Of a DNA stretch of 43,386 nucleotides, positions 18,001-25,821 are shown one piece after another; the stretch's first letter is position 1; each line of letters starts with the position of its first letter. Source of the stretch: Methanofastidiosum sp. (GTDB lineage: Archaea > Methanobacteriota_B > Thermococci > Methanofastidiosales > Methanofastidiosaceae); NCBI GenBank assembly GCA_020854815.1, contig JAHKLW010000061.1:1-43386 (forward strand). The letters run 5' to 3'. Position numbers and translations under genes: made by a program. The notes under the pieces were generated by a model, which saw nothing but the letters and a program-made list of their open reading frames with translations, was not told where the DNA came from and made no database searches.

Positions 18001-18594
18001 ATCTTCATCTATCATTTCTTTCAAATCTTCAAGGGTCAACTTTTCAACTTTTGATGTTTCTGCAGATGTCCTAAATCCATCAAAGAAGTGTAAAAAAGGA
18101 ACTCTAGATTTTAAAGTTGCAGCTTGAGCAATAATTGAGAGATCCATTACCTCTTGAACAGAGTTTGATGCAAGAAGAGCAAATCCCGTAGAACGTACTG
18201 ACATCACATCACTGTGGTCACAAAAGATTGATAGGGCGTGGGTTGCAAGAGATCTAGCACTTACGTGGAAAACGGTAGAAGTCAGTTCTCCCGCTATTTT
18301 ATACATATTGGGAATCATTAAAAGAAGCCCTTGAGATGCTGTGAAAGTGGTAGTGAGTGCGCCTCTCTGCAATGAGCCATGAATGGCTCCTGAGGCTCCA
18401 CCCTCACTTTGCATCTCAGTTACATGAGGAATAGTACCCCATATATTGGGTTCACCTTCAGATGCCCACTGGTCAGATAACTCTCCCATGGTAGAGGAAG
18501 GAGTTATTGGATATATTGATATAACTTCATTAACATGATAAGCTGTATATGCGGCAGCTTCATTTCCGTCAATAGTAACCATTGGCCTTTTCAT
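15025..18594 (-). CDS. nifJ: Pyruvate:ferredoxin (flavodoxin) oxidoreductase, single-chain NifJ type
   Basis: This enzyme converts pyruvate, CoA and oxidised ferredoxin to acetyl-CoA, CO2 and reduced ferredoxin, reversibly. All domains are in one 1189-aa chain: N-terminal transketolase-like domain (GNEAAAYTAYHVNEVISIYPITPSS), the central gamma-like domain, two 4Fe-4S clusters (CIQCGKCAFVCPHAV and CTGCKLCYETCPS), a further cluster site around GACSGCGQTPYVKL, and the thiamine-diphosphate domain with GGDGWAYDIGYGGLDHV and NTGGQMSKATPLG. The length matches bacterial NifJ. Most archaea use a four-subunit enzyme, so a fused form suggests bacterial origin. A GGTGAG ribosome site precedes the ATG. 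Confidence 0.96.
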   Translation of the reverse strand: MKRPMVTIDGNEAAAYTAYHVNEVISIYPITPSSTMGELSDQWASEGEPNIWGTIPHVTEMQSEGGASGAIHGSLQRGALTTTFTASQGLLLMIPNMYKIAGELTSTVFHVSARSLATHALSIFCDHSDVMSVRSTGFALLASNSVQEVMDLSIIAQAATLKSRVPFLHFFDGFRTSAETSKVEKLTLEDLKEMIDEDLVKAHRARALSPDNPIIRGTSHNPDTYFQARERINPCYDACPDLVQEAMDKFAKIVGRQYKIFQYEGAPDAERIIIIMGSGGDTVEETVNYLNKKGEKVGILKVRLFRPFSLKHFISEIPLTVKSIAVLDRTKEPGALGEPLYLDVTTAISSAFSNSILKMEKMPKIIGGIYGLSSKEFKPSMAKAVFDELKKTEPKNRFTVGINDDVTHNSLEYDPNFFVEPENRTRAVFFGLGADGTVSANKSSIKIIGEETDNYAQGFFYYDSKKAGSLTISHLRFGPDPIRSPYLIDKANFVACHQCSFLDKYDMLSVAEKNSIFLLNSPYPPEQVWDQLPRNVQQEIIDKNIRFYTIDAYDIAKEIGLGVRINTIMQTCFFALSNVIPKEDAIKSIKKFTEKTYGRKGEKILKMNYEAIDKAIDNLYEVKVTGKVTSNFDLKSSMPEEAPEFVKTAISKMIIGKGDDLPVSAFPEDGTYPTGTTKWEKRNISLDIPVWDPEICIQCGKCAFVCPHAVIRAKVYPKDVLKNAPASFKHAEAKFSQFKDNVYTVQASPEDCTGCKLCYETCPSKNKKDPKLKAINMEFKDPILDREKENWNFFDSLPYIDREKLNVTTVKDIQLLEPLFEFSGACSGCGQTPYVKLMTQLFGDRAVIANATGCSSIYGGNLPTTPYTKNKDGRGPTWSNSLFEDTAEFGLGMRLALDKQREYAMELVEKLKDDLGKDLVFELKNTNQDTEVGINKQREMVKLLKAKLKSIQKSEAKDLISLADSLVKKSVWILGGDGWAYDIGYGGLDHVFALGKNVNILVLDTEVYSNTGGQMSKATPLGAVAKFAMGGKPTPKKDLAMMAMSYGNVYVARIAFGANNAQTVKAFLEAEAYEGTSIIIAYAHCINQGYDLINGPEQQKLAVQSGYWPLMRYNPNLESKGKNPLQLDSGKPMLTLDKYIYNETRFKILLRSKPEVAKKLLEESQKEIIKKWNFYKYWSEMPISKEEEK

Positions 18595-18619
18595 AAAATC
18601 TCACCATTAACGTATTTGT

Positions 18620-18656
18620 CTATATAGGGTCATAAAAAAAATTAAAATATAAGGTT
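18620..18656 (-). promoter_or_regulatory. Promoter of pyruvate oxidoreductase operon
   Basis: On the minus strand, the sequence AACCTTATATTTTAA at about 18657-18643 resembles BRE plus TATA. It would start transcription near 18622, leaving a short leader with GGTGAG before the ATG at 18594. Confidence 0.4.
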
Positions 18657-18696
18657 ATCCCATGGTGAGTTTTCGAAGAAAGGATAGAAAAAATTA

Positions 18697-19205
18697 CTAC
18701 CATTTGTTGTATCTTATTCTTTCTCCTTTAAATCTAGTGACAGGCTTTGGCATTTCTAGCGGGTATCCAATTATTACCATCGAGAGTGGCACTATATTTT
18801 CTGGGATTCCAAGTAATTTTCTAAATCCACTAGACCTATCTTCCAGTGGGTATATACCAGACCAAACAGCACCTAAGCCAAGGGCGTGAGCAGCAAGCAA
18901 AATGTTCTGAGTAGCAGCAGAACAATCTTGAACCCAAAATACTGGATACTTCTCTAGACTGGGATCTCCACAGATTACTATTGCAGCAGCAGCCTCTTTT
19001 GCCATAGGCGCGTAAAGACTTACCTTAGGGACCTCACTTAAATATTTTTATCGTCAATGACAACAAAATCCCAGGTTTGCTGATTTCTTGCAGAAGGTGC
19101 ACTCATTGCAGCTTCCAATAATTTATCAATAACCTCTTTTGGTATCAATTTATCTGTAAATTTTCTTACACTTCTCCTTGTGCGGATTGCATCTAGGGCT
19201 TCCAT
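18697..19205 (-). pseudogene. Nitroreductase-family protein, single-base frameshift
   Basis: This gene encodes an FMN-dependent nitroreductase-like protein of about 170 aa in two frames. It starts at ATG 19203-19205 behind GGAGGAATTTAG and reads MEALDAIRTRRSVRKF ... SAPSARNQQTWDFVVIDDK, the classic FMN-binding N-terminus. It then meets a stop at a run of five A (plus-strand T run 19045-19049). Restoring one A continues the frame as KYLSEVPKVSLYAPMAKEAAAAIVICGD and then ...ALGLGAVWSGIYP ... VPLSMVIIGYPLE, the conserved C-terminal half, ending at 18697. The rest of the protein is well conserved, so this is either a recent inactivation or a homopolymer sequencing error. The 102-aa downstream piece alone would lack the flavin-binding N-terminus. 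Confidence 0.8.
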
Positions 19206-19311
19206 CTAAATTCCTCCACCAATTATTCTAATTCTAAACTTATAAATCTAATTTCAATAAATACCGAAACTATTATAAAAGTCAATATATTCAATAAACT
19301 TTGGTAGATTT

Positions 19312-19605
19312 ATGAGTTCAATTAGGGTTATAGTTCTTGATGTTTTAAAACCCCACAAACCAATACTCCCAGACTTTGCAAACAAACTAGCTGAACTTCC
19401 TGGGATTATAGGTGTAAATATCTCAGTCGTTGAAATTGACCAAAAAACTGAAACAGTCAAACTTTCAATACAAGGGGACTCAATTGATTATGAACTATTA
19501 AAAGAAGAGATAGAAAAACTTGGAGGCACTGTACACAGTATAGACAAAGTCGCCGCAGGAAAAAGGATTATTCCTGAAGTAGAGACTTTGCAGGACAGAT
19601 CTTAA
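19312..19605 (+). CDS. DUF211 archaeal protein
   Basis: This 97-aa protein matches archaeal DUF211 along its whole length: SSIRVIVLDVLKPHKPILPDFANKLAELPGIIGVNISVVEID, then VKLSIQGDSIDYELLKEEIEKLGGTVHSIDKVAAGK. The family has a ferredoxin-like fold and no assigned biochemical role. A GGTAGATTT sequence precedes the ATG. Its 3' end overlaps by 4 bp the convergent SRP19 gene. Confidence 0.87.
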   Translation: MSSIRVIVLDVLKPHKPILPDFANKLAELPGIIGVNISVVEIDQKTETVKLSIQGDSIDYELLKEEIEKLGGTVHSIDKVAAGKRIIPEVETLQDRS

Positions 19606-19892
19606 TTTCCGCCCCTATTTTTTCTTATCTCTTTTGATATTTTTTTAAGTATTTCATTTTTGGAGAATTTTTTCTCAACTATAAATCTTCCAAGATTTCT
19701 CTCATCTCTTCCCTGATCTTTGGGATATCTTGAGGTCTTTTGAACCTCATGAGTTATTCCAATAGTATCAAGAGCTTTTTTAATCTCCTCGAATTTTGGA
19801 TGGTCCAATGCTAGATTTTTTGGAAGTTTCCTGCCGCCCTTCTTTGAAAAATTTTTATCAAGATATGCCGGCCATATTATGTAACCCTTCAA
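19602..19892 (-). CDS. srp19: Signal recognition particle subunit SRP19
   Basis: This RNA-binding protein helps assemble archaeal SRP by binding helices 6 and 8 of SRP RNA so that SRP54 can join. The 96-aa chain has the characteristic start KGYIIWPAYLDKNFSKKGGRKLPKNLALDHP, the middle EVQKTSRYPKDQGRDERNLGRF, and a basic tail. The start is TTG 19890-19892, with AGGAGG about 7 nt upstream and in-frame conservation from the first residues. Confidence 0.88.
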   Translation of the reverse strand: MKGYIIWPAYLDKNFSKKGGRKLPKNLALDHPKFEEIKKALDTIGITHEVQKTSRYPKDQGRDERNLGRFIVEKKFSKNEILKKISKEIRKNRGGN

Positions 19893-19954
19893 AATAATCC
19901 TCCTAAGCTTTTAAATACTCTTTTGGCAGAATATAAAAGTGTATTGGTGAATCT

Positions 19955-20316
19955 ATGCATGAACTTTCTCTTGCCGATGGAATGCTAAAGACTGTTCTTG
20001 ACGCTGCTCAAAAAGAAAAGGCCAAGAAAATCAAATCAATTAAACTAGAGATGGGAGAGATACTTCTAGTCAATACAGAACAGCTTACATTCTGCTTTGA
20101 CATAATTTCTAAAGGGACTATGCAGAAGGAGCAAAGCTTGATATCAAATTTTTAAAGCCAAGAGTTCATTGCAATAAATGTGGCAAGGAATTTAATATTA
20201 GTTCTGAAAATGATTTTCCAATACTTCAGATGGTATGTGAGTGTGGGTCAAATGATGTCACTATTCTCTCCGGAAGAGAGTTTAACATAAAGTCTATAAA
20301 AATTGAAGAGGATTAA
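19955..20316 (+). pseudogene. hypA: Hydrogenase nickel-insertion protein HypA, single-base frameshift
   Basis: HypA is a nickel metallochaperone that, with HypB, loads nickel into NiFe-hydrogenase precursors. The gene begins with the nickel-binding MHELSLADGML and reads through KIKSIKLEMGEILLVNTEQLTFCFDIISKGT. One missing base near 20117-20121 then shifts the frame to a stop at 20153-20155. Past that point the second frame continues perfectly: AEGAKLDIKFLKPRVHCNKCGKEF ... MVCECGSNDVTILSGREF, with the CxxC...CxC zinc site, ending TAA 20314-20316. The 66-aa fragment alone would lack the zinc domain. A GGTGAATCT ribosome site and a TTTTAAATA box (about 19910) lie upstream. It overlaps the convergent aminotransferase gene by 4 bp. 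Confidence 0.85.
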
Positions 20317-21479
20317 AATTTAGAAAGAAATCTTTCCATCCTGTCACATGCCTCATTGATCTTATCTTTTTTAAGAGGATATGCAAGTCTTACAAAATCA
20401 TCTGAGTACGGACCAAAAGCTGAACCTGGTACTGTGACCACTTTTTCTTGATTTAAGAGTTTCTCAGAGAAATCTTCTGACTTCATACCAGTGCCAGAGA
20501 TGTTCATGAAGAGATAGAATGCACCTTCAGGTTTCATTGCACTAACCCCTTTCATTTCTTTAATTCTACTCAAAAGGAGATTTCTTCTATCTTCAAATTC
20601 TTCCCTCATCTGATCAACAAAGTCTTGAGGCCCCCTAAGAGCTTCTAGCGCACCAAATTGAGCAAAAGTATTATTGCACACGGGACCGTACATGTGGAGT
20701 TTTAACATTCTATCAAGGAGGCTTTCGTCTTTTGAGCATAGGTACCCAACTCTCCAACCTGTCATAGAATAAGTTTTTGAAAATGAGTTCACAGTTATAA
20801 CATTGTCTTCCATACCATTAAGTGATGCAATGCTGACATGTTTTTTGCCATCGTAGATAAGATTCTCATAGACTTCGTCAGATATTACTTTTAGATTGTA
20901 TTCTATAACTATGTCTGAAATCTTTTCTAAGTCACTTTTTTTGATGACTGAACCAGTAGGGTTTGAAGGAGAATTCAGTATTAATAGTTCTGTATTTTCA
21001 GTTATTTTTTCTTCTAATAGGTCGGGATTCAATATAAAATTTTCATCTTCTTGGCATTCTACTTCGATTGGTTTTCCTCCAGAAAGCATAACTGTCGGAA
21101 CGTAAGCAACAAAAGCTGGCGAAGGAACAATAACTCCATCTCCAGTTTTAATTGAAGATTGAATTGCGAGGGATAGAGCTTCTCCACCACCAATTGTCAC
21201 AATAATTTCGTTTTCAGACACATCCACACTGTTCTGCTTTTTCATTTTTCCAGATATTGCCTGTCTCAATTCTAAAATTCCAGAATTTGGAGAATAGTAA
21301 GTTTTTCCCTCTTTAAGAGCTTTAATTGAAGCTTCAACTATATTAATCGGTGTATCAAAATCAGGCTCTCCTATCCCAAGACTTATTATCCCTTCCATGT
21401 TCTGTGCAAGATCAAATAATTTTCTGATCCCCGATTTTGGGATCCTGTCCAGCGACGATGATATAGAATGTTCTGGCAT
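20313..21479 (-). CDS. Class I PLP aminotransferase, aspartate aminotransferase-like
   Basis: This fold-type I aminotransferase (388 aa) belongs to the archaeal aspartate/alanine/aromatic subgroup. It has LGIGEPDFDTP near the N-terminus, TIGGGEALSLAIQ, NSPSNPTGSV (Asn binding the cofactor), ISDEVYENLIYDG, the PLP lysine in NSFSKTYSMTGWRVGYL, and the carboxylate-binding Arg in FVRLAYP near the C-terminus. The exact substrate is not readable. It follows rfcL by about 11 bp on the same strand and may be co-transcribed with the clamp loader. Confidence 0.88.
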   Translation of the reverse strand: MPEHSISSSLDRIPKSGIRKLFDLAQNMEGIISLGIGEPDFDTPINIVEASIKALKEGKTYYSPNSGILELRQAISGKMKKQNSVDVSENEIIVTIGGGEALSLAIQSSIKTGDGVIVPSPAFVAYVPTVMLSGGKPIEVECQEDENFILNPDLLEEKITENTELLILNSPSNPTGSVIKKSDLEKISDIVIEYNLKVISDEVYENLIYDGKKHVSIASLNGMEDNVITVNSFSKTYSMTGWRVGYLCSKDESLLDRMLKLHMYGPVCNNTFAQFGALEALRGPQDFVDQMREEFEDRRNLLLSRIKEMKGVSAMKPEGAFYLFMNISGTGMKSEDFSEKLLNQEKVVTVPGSAFGPYSDDFVRLAYPLKKDKINEACDRMERFLSKF

Positions 21480-21490
21480 ATTCTCTTCCT

Positions 21491-22864
21491 CTAAAAGTCA
21501 AAAAGTGTTTTTTGTTGATTCTTTTGCTTGTCCTCTTTCTCTTTTTCCGTTTCCTTTGGGAGTTCTTTTTCAGTAGCTTCTTTCTTGGATTCTAATCTTT
21601 TTTCATTTGCTATTGGAACTGCCTCAATTTTCTCCTTTTTTTCTGGCTGCTTTAAAAGCTCTTCTCTTGCCAATTCAATTTTCCTATAATTCTTACCATC
21701 AATAAATTTAATCTCTTCCATATCAAATTCGAAAAAGTTTGATATAAGTGCCCCTTTTTTAGAATTAAGGAATAACGCCGATATCATGGGTAGGTAGTTT
21801 CTTGCAACTTTTCTAGAACAATGGCACTTTCTCCCAATCTTATCAAGGATTTTCTTCTTTGCCTCTCTAGACTTTTTTGAAGATCCTAAGACCTGAAAAT
21901 ATTTTGGAGGGGAAAATGGGATGTACCTCGATTCAGTTACCCCAGCAACAGAAACACCGCCAGTCATAAGGTCTGATGCATATTTCCACATGGAATAATT
22001 TCTAGTATTAAACGCCCTTTTCAAGTAGATATCTGAAGTTGATAGAAGTCTCATAGCCTCAAGTAGCTCTTTTCCTTTGTATGCCTTGGGGGTGTTTTCG
22101 TCAATCCAAAGAAGAAGCTCATCTGGTTTTTTATCAACATCAAAAAAGTCTTTTCTGACATCAATTGAGTTTGACATGTAAAGTTTTGACAAAGCCTCAA
22201 ATATGGATGCTTCTGTGTCCCTAGATCCAACTAACTTCTCATCACCTTTTATCAATTTCCTACCTAACGAGTCAAGGTCATTAATCGCTGCCCGCATATC
22301 CCCTGTCGATTGTTCTGCTATTTTCATCAGAGTTTCATCCTCTACTTGAATGCCTTCGGCGACAGCTATCTCTTTTAATCTAGCAAATACAGTCCTCGAT
22401 TGAAGTCTTTTGAACTGTACAAGTTTACAGTTGTCTCTTATAGATTGAGATACTTCCCAGTAGCTGTTTGCGGTAAGAATGATCGGATTTTGTGTATTCT
22501 TTATTATCTCAAGTAAGGCTTTTGACCCTCCAAAATCTTCCTTGCCGTGAATATTATCTGCCTCATCTAGCAGGATTATTTTCTTGTATCCAAAAAGAGT
22601 CTTTGAAGTAGAGGCATTTCCAACTATCCTGTTTAGTACAGTTTGGTCTCTTTTATCGCTGGCATTTAACTCTATTAAGTCATATCCAAGCTCTTTTGAC
22701 AATACTTTTACCATAGTAGTTTTGCCGCTACCGGGTGGGCCATAGATCAAGAGTGCTCTTTTTTCCGTGCCCCAGGTATTTATCCATGCTAGGATATCCT
22801 TTACAAGTGCCTGTTGACCTTTTATTTCAGAAAAATTTTTTGGAAAGTATTTTTCAACAAGCAT
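21491..22864 (-). CDS. rfcL: Replication factor C large subunit
   Basis: This is the large subunit of the clamp loader that opens and places PCNA on primed DNA using ATP. It has an AAA+ core (Walker A YGPPGSGKTT, Walker B ILLDEADNI), an arginine-finger/sensor region, a helical collar, and a charged Lys/Glu-rich tail that ends in QKTLFDF, a PCNA-interacting PIP box at the very C-terminus. The 457-aa length is typical of archaea. It begins 7 bp after the rfcS stop, so both subunits come from one transcript. Confidence 0.95.
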   Translation of the reverse strand: MLVEKYFPKNFSEIKGQQALVKDILAWINTWGTEKRALLIYGPPGSGKTTMVKVLSKELGYDLIELNASDKRDQTVLNRIVGNASTSKTLFGYKKIILLDEADNIHGKEDFGGSKALLEIIKNTQNPIILTANSYWEVSQSIRDNCKLVQFKRLQSRTVFARLKEIAVAEGIQVEDETLMKIAEQSTGDMRAAINDLDSLGRKLIKGDEKLVGSRDTEASIFEALSKLYMSNSIDVRKDFFDVDKKPDELLLWIDENTPKAYKGKELLEAMRLLSTSDIYLKRAFNTRNYSMWKYASDLMTGGVSVAGVTESRYIPFSPPKYFQVLGSSKKSREAKKKILDKIGRKCHCSRKVARNYLPMISALFLNSKKGALISNFFEFDMEEIKFIDGKNYRKIELAREELLKQPEKKEKIEAVPIANEKRLESKKEATEKELPKETEKEKEDKQKNQQKTLFDF

Positions 22865-22871
22865 ATTATCG

Positions 22872-23819
22872 TTATCCTGAGGAAAGATTGGCTAGAAGAT
22901 ATTCAAGCTGGATAAATTCATTTGCCCCCTGTACAAGCCTGAAATCCGCCTCACCTATCATCTCAACAATTCTAACTTTTTCTTTGTCAGAAACTTCTAA
23001 ATTGAAAGTCTCTCTATGCATCTGCATTATTATATCTTCACCGGACAATCCCTGCCCCAAAAGAAGTTCCTGAAGTATTTTTCTTGATGAAATGAAATCG
23101 CCGGACAGGGCGACTTTCATCATGTTTTTTATTTCTTCAGGTTTCGCCCTTGATGAAACCTGATAGACTAAACTTTCTGTTATAGAGTCGCCTATACCTG
23201 ATGAAGACTGGAGGGCATTGATTGCCTTTCTCATGTCCCCTTCAGAAACATAGGCAATAGCATTAAGTCCGTCTTCCTTAAGATCAATATTTTCTGCTTC
23301 GGCTATCTTCTCAATCATGATCTTTACAGAATCAGTTGACAATGGACCGAATCTGAATACTGCACATCTAGATTGTATCGGATCAATAATTCTTGATGAG
23401 TAGTTACATGAAAGAATGAATCTGCAGGTTGAAGTATAGACTTCCATAGTTCTTCTCAAAGCATTCTGTGCATCTGAAGTAAGTGCATCAGACTCATCCA
23501 AGAATATTATCTTGAAATCTCCACCTATCGGTTTAGTTCTTGCAAAATCTTTTATTTTTTCTCTCACAACATTTATGCCCCTTTCATCAGAGGCGTTTGT
23601 CTCTTGAAAATTCTGTTTCCAATATTCTCCAAAAATTTCCTTTGCAAGTGCTATAGCAGCTGTCGTTTTCCCAACACCTGGCGGCCCAGCAAATAGCAAG
23701 TGGGGCATCGATTTCTTATCTACATATGATTTAAGTCTCCTAATTATAGGGTCTCTTCCAACAATATCGTCAAGCTTTTGGGGCCTATACTTCTCTGTCC
23801 AGGGTTTTTCAAACTCCAT
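22872..23819 (-). CDS. rfcS: Replication factor C small subunit
   Basis: This is the clamp-loader small subunit (about 315 aa), normally four copies per complex. It has Walker A AGPPGVGKTT at about residues 45-53, Walker B IIFLDESDAL, sensor 1 FILSCNYSSRI, and the trans-acting Arg finger in PIQSRCAVFRF. Starts at GTG 23822 or ATG 23819 are both possible; I take the ATG. A TATA-like CTTAAATATTTTAAT lies about 25-30 nt upstream in the 37-bp gap after the kinase gene, so the RFC genes may also have their own promoter. Confidence 0.95.
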   Translation of the reverse strand: MEFEKPWTEKYRPQKLDDIVGRDPIIRRLKSYVDKKSMPHLLFAGPPGVGKTTAAIALAKEIFGEYWKQNFQETNASDERGINVVREKIKDFARTKPIGGDFKIIFLDESDALTSDAQNALRRTMEVYTSTCRFILSCNYSSRIIDPIQSRCAVFRFGPLSTDSVKIMIEKIAEAENIDLKEDGLNAIAYVSEGDMRKAINALQSSSGIGDSITESLVYQVSSRAKPEEIKNMMKVALSGDFISSRKILQELLLGQGLSGEDIIMQMHRETFNLEVSDKEKVRIVEMIGEADFRLVQGANEFIQLEYLLANLSSG

Positions 23820-23858
23820 CACATCACAACCAACTATTATAATTAAAATATTTAAGTC

Positions 23859-24548
23859 TTATTGGATATTTCCTATAAGACCTTCTATATCTGAGTTAGA
23901 CTTATACTCTTTTAAAAGTGTCTTAATTAAATCTTCTTTAAAATCAAAGATTTTCTTTATTCTTTGCCTAACAAGACAGTCTGATAGGAAGCACATCGAT
24001 AAAAATGAGGTGACATTTTTTGGTGTATTTGAGAAATGAGCCTTTTCAAAGTCGATTATAACATTTTTCCCCCCACAAATAACGTGCTTTCCCCCTTGAA
24101 TCTGTCTATGATTTATTCCAGCAAGATCAAGAGCATTGCATTGTCTTGAGATATCAAAGATATCATTTTTATCAAATTTTCCCTCAATTAGTAGATTTCC
24201 CTCTATATATTCCATTATAATGTAATTATCCTCATACCCGTATACCTTTGGCCCAACTCCATGTTCGTTGGCCTTAATTAAATAGAAAGCTTCTTTCTTA
24301 AGTGAGCCTTTTCTTTCAGAATCAGACCTTTCAATCTTGATTGAAACTTTTCTGTTTTTATAATTGCCCAAAAAAACAATTGAGGTGCTTCCTTTACCTA
24401 GTGCTCTATCACATCCAATTTCAACTTTGCCAAAAGAGTAGACATCCTTGACACCTTTTTCAAACAAAGACTCGTTTAGCAATGAGGACCTCTCAAGAGA
24501 AAACGATGGGTAATCAATAGACCTTATGTCGTTTAAGGTAGATTCCAT
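23859..24548 (-). CDS. Predicted archaeal Ser/Thr protein kinase (COG2112-like)
   Basis: This 229-aa protein has a compact eukaryotic-type kinase fold: glycine-rich loop LGKGSTSIVFLG, the VAIK-like lysine in VSIKIE, hinge IIMEYIEGNLL, a catalytic-loop equivalent LAGINHRQIQGGKHVI (HxQxxxxxH instead of HRDxxxxN), and DFG-like VIIDFEKAHF. This pattern is typical of the archaeal COG2112 predicted kinases, which are small and divergent. Targets are unknown. Its start abuts the dCMP deaminase stop directly, so it is part of the thyX-deaminase operon. Confidence 0.78.
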   Translation of the reverse strand: MESTLNDIRSIDYPSFSLERSSLLNESLFEKGVKDVYSFGKVEIGCDRALGKGSTSIVFLGNYKNRKVSIKIERSDSERKGSLKKEAFYLIKANEHGVGPKVYGYEDNYIIMEYIEGNLLIEGKFDKNDIFDISRQCNALDLAGINHRQIQGGKHVICGGKNVIIDFEKAHFSNTPKNVTSFLSMCFLSDCLVRQRIKKIFDFKEDLIKTLLKEYKSNSDIEGLIGNIQ

Positions 24549-25010
24549 CTAATCAGTTAAGAGCAATTTTTTTACCCTGACACCAGCATCCCTTATCATG
24601 CTCATTTTTATATCATTGTCAAGGTCATAATCTCTTGCATATACTATTTCTTTCACGCCTGCGTTTATCAGGATCTTTGTACAGGACATGCATGGAAAAT
24701 GCGTTGAGTAAACAGTTGAATTTTCAGTTGAAACACCATGTATTGCAGCTTGGATTATTGTATTCTGTTCTGCATGAACACCTCTGCACAGGTGAGATTT
24801 TTCAAGAGATCCAAGAGTCTGCCTCAGACAAGTTTCTTCTGAACAATGAGGTAGGCCCCTTGGAGCACCATTGTAACCAGTAGATATGATATAACCTTCT
24901 TTGACTAATACCGCACCGACATGCTGTTTTATGCAGGTTGATCTTTTCTTGACTAGTTCTGCAATACTCATAAAATATGTATCTATATCCATCCTTACCA
25001 TAAAAATCAC
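24549..25010 (-). CDS. Deoxycytidylate (dCMP) deaminase
   Basis: This zinc-dependent enzyme converts dCMP to dUMP, the substrate of thymidylate synthase. The zinc site is formed by HAEQN and PCMSC, as in the cytidine/deoxycytidylate deaminase family. KRSTCIKQHVGAVLVKEGYIISTGYNGAPRGLPHC with its Cys pair is the usual dCMP-deaminase N-terminal half, including the second metal site. The 153-aa length is normal. ATG 25001 or 24992 (MVRMDID/MDID) are plausible alternative starts. It lies 4 bp after thyX, so the two form a dUMP-to-dTMP supply pair. Confidence 0.9.
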   Translation of the reverse strand: MIFMVRMDIDTYFMSIAELVKKRSTCIKQHVGAVLVKEGYIISTGYNGAPRGLPHCSEETCLRQTLGSLEKSHLCRGVHAEQNTIIQAAIHGVSTENSTVYSTHFPCMSCTKILINAGVKEIVYARDYDLDNDIKMSMIRDAGVRVKKLLLTD

Positions 25011-25014
25011 GCTA

Positions 25015-25734
25015 TTAATTAAAAAATTCTTTAATAATTATCCTTCTTTCATCGCTATTTTTTTCCTCAAACAATTTGTAGCAACCGCAAGAAGATCTAC
25101 CCTCTGTACATATGCCTTCACTGATACATTTTGGCCCTGCAGACTCAAATAACGCCGGTGAGACTTCGAGGACTTGATACAGCATTTCCCAGGCCATATC
25201 TCTAATCTCCCACTGTGCTCTGTTGCAACATCGGAGATTAAAGAAATGCAGCAACTCTCTTGCATTCATTGTCATCACAAGATTAGTCTTTGTGGCATTT
25301 GGGAGTACAAATCTTGCATCTTCAGGAGCTATTCCTAATTCAAGCAGTTTCTTGTAGCCCTCGGTATTATAATTAATACTTTTTTTGAATATGTCCTCTG
25401 CGACTTTGTTTTTCTTAATCGATGGAGGCGTAACAAATGGAACATCATCCATCTTCACATATCTCTGGCTTTGTTGGGTGAATGAAGCTATTCTATGTCT
25501 CACAAGTTGATGTGAACACGCCCTAGAAATGCCCTCTATAGAAAAAGTAAAACTTGCATGCTCAATAACTGAGTAGTGGCCATATCCAACAACCCTCTGA
25601 ATCCTCTTTTTTGCATTATCTGCATCTATTTCACTCAACATATCGGAAGGAGTTCCTTCCTTCATTGATGTAAGAGCTGCTACAGCACACACTTTTTCAG
25701 GGTTTCTGGTATGCTCTAAAAGAACAACTTTCAT
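25015..25734 (-). CDS. thyX: Flavin-dependent thymidylate synthase ThyX
   Basis: ThyX makes dTMP from dUMP using methylene-tetrahydrofolate (or an archaeal pterin) and FAD/NAD(P)H. The signature is RHRIASFTQQSQRY (the RHRxxSxxxxSxR motif), with GHYSVIEHASFTF before it and FVLPNATKTNLVMTMNARELLHFFNLRCCNRAQWEIRDMA after it. A cysteine-rich tail (CISEGICTEGRSSCGC) is extra. I start at ATG 25732-25734 (MKVVLLEH), about 239 aa; a TTG 18 bp upstream is possible. It is the first gene of the minus-strand nucleotide/replication series. Confidence 0.93.
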   Translation of the reverse strand: MKVVLLEHTRNPEKVCAVAALTSMKEGTPSDMLSEIDADNAKKRIQRVVGYGHYSVIEHASFTFSIEGISRACSHQLVRHRIASFTQQSQRYVKMDDVPFVTPPSIKKNKVAEDIFKKSINYNTEGYKKLLELGIAPEDARFVLPNATKTNLVMTMNARELLHFFNLRCCNRAQWEIRDMAWEMLYQVLEVSPALFESAGPKCISEGICTEGRSSCGCYKLFEEKNSDERRIIIKEFFN

Positions 25735-25821
25735 TATACCGAATTGTGCCAAATATTATATAAGATTAAGCATTTATGATTAGATACATATATTACAAAA
25801 TACTTTATTGTATAATGGTAA

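Noticed and set aside
18662-18889. 75-aa plus-strand frame over the nitroreductase end
   Set aside because: It is antisense to the conserved C-terminal half of the nitroreductase and shows no independent features.
19045-19049. Programmed ribosomal frameshift in the nitroreductase
   Set aside because: The run is only five A and no stimulatory structure is evident; nitroreductases are not known to use recoding, so mutation or sequence error is simpler.
22735-23073. 112-aa plus-strand open frame across the rfcL/rfcS junction
   Set aside because: It lies opposite two convincing clamp-loader genes, has no family resemblance and is explained as the antisense shadow of coding sequence.
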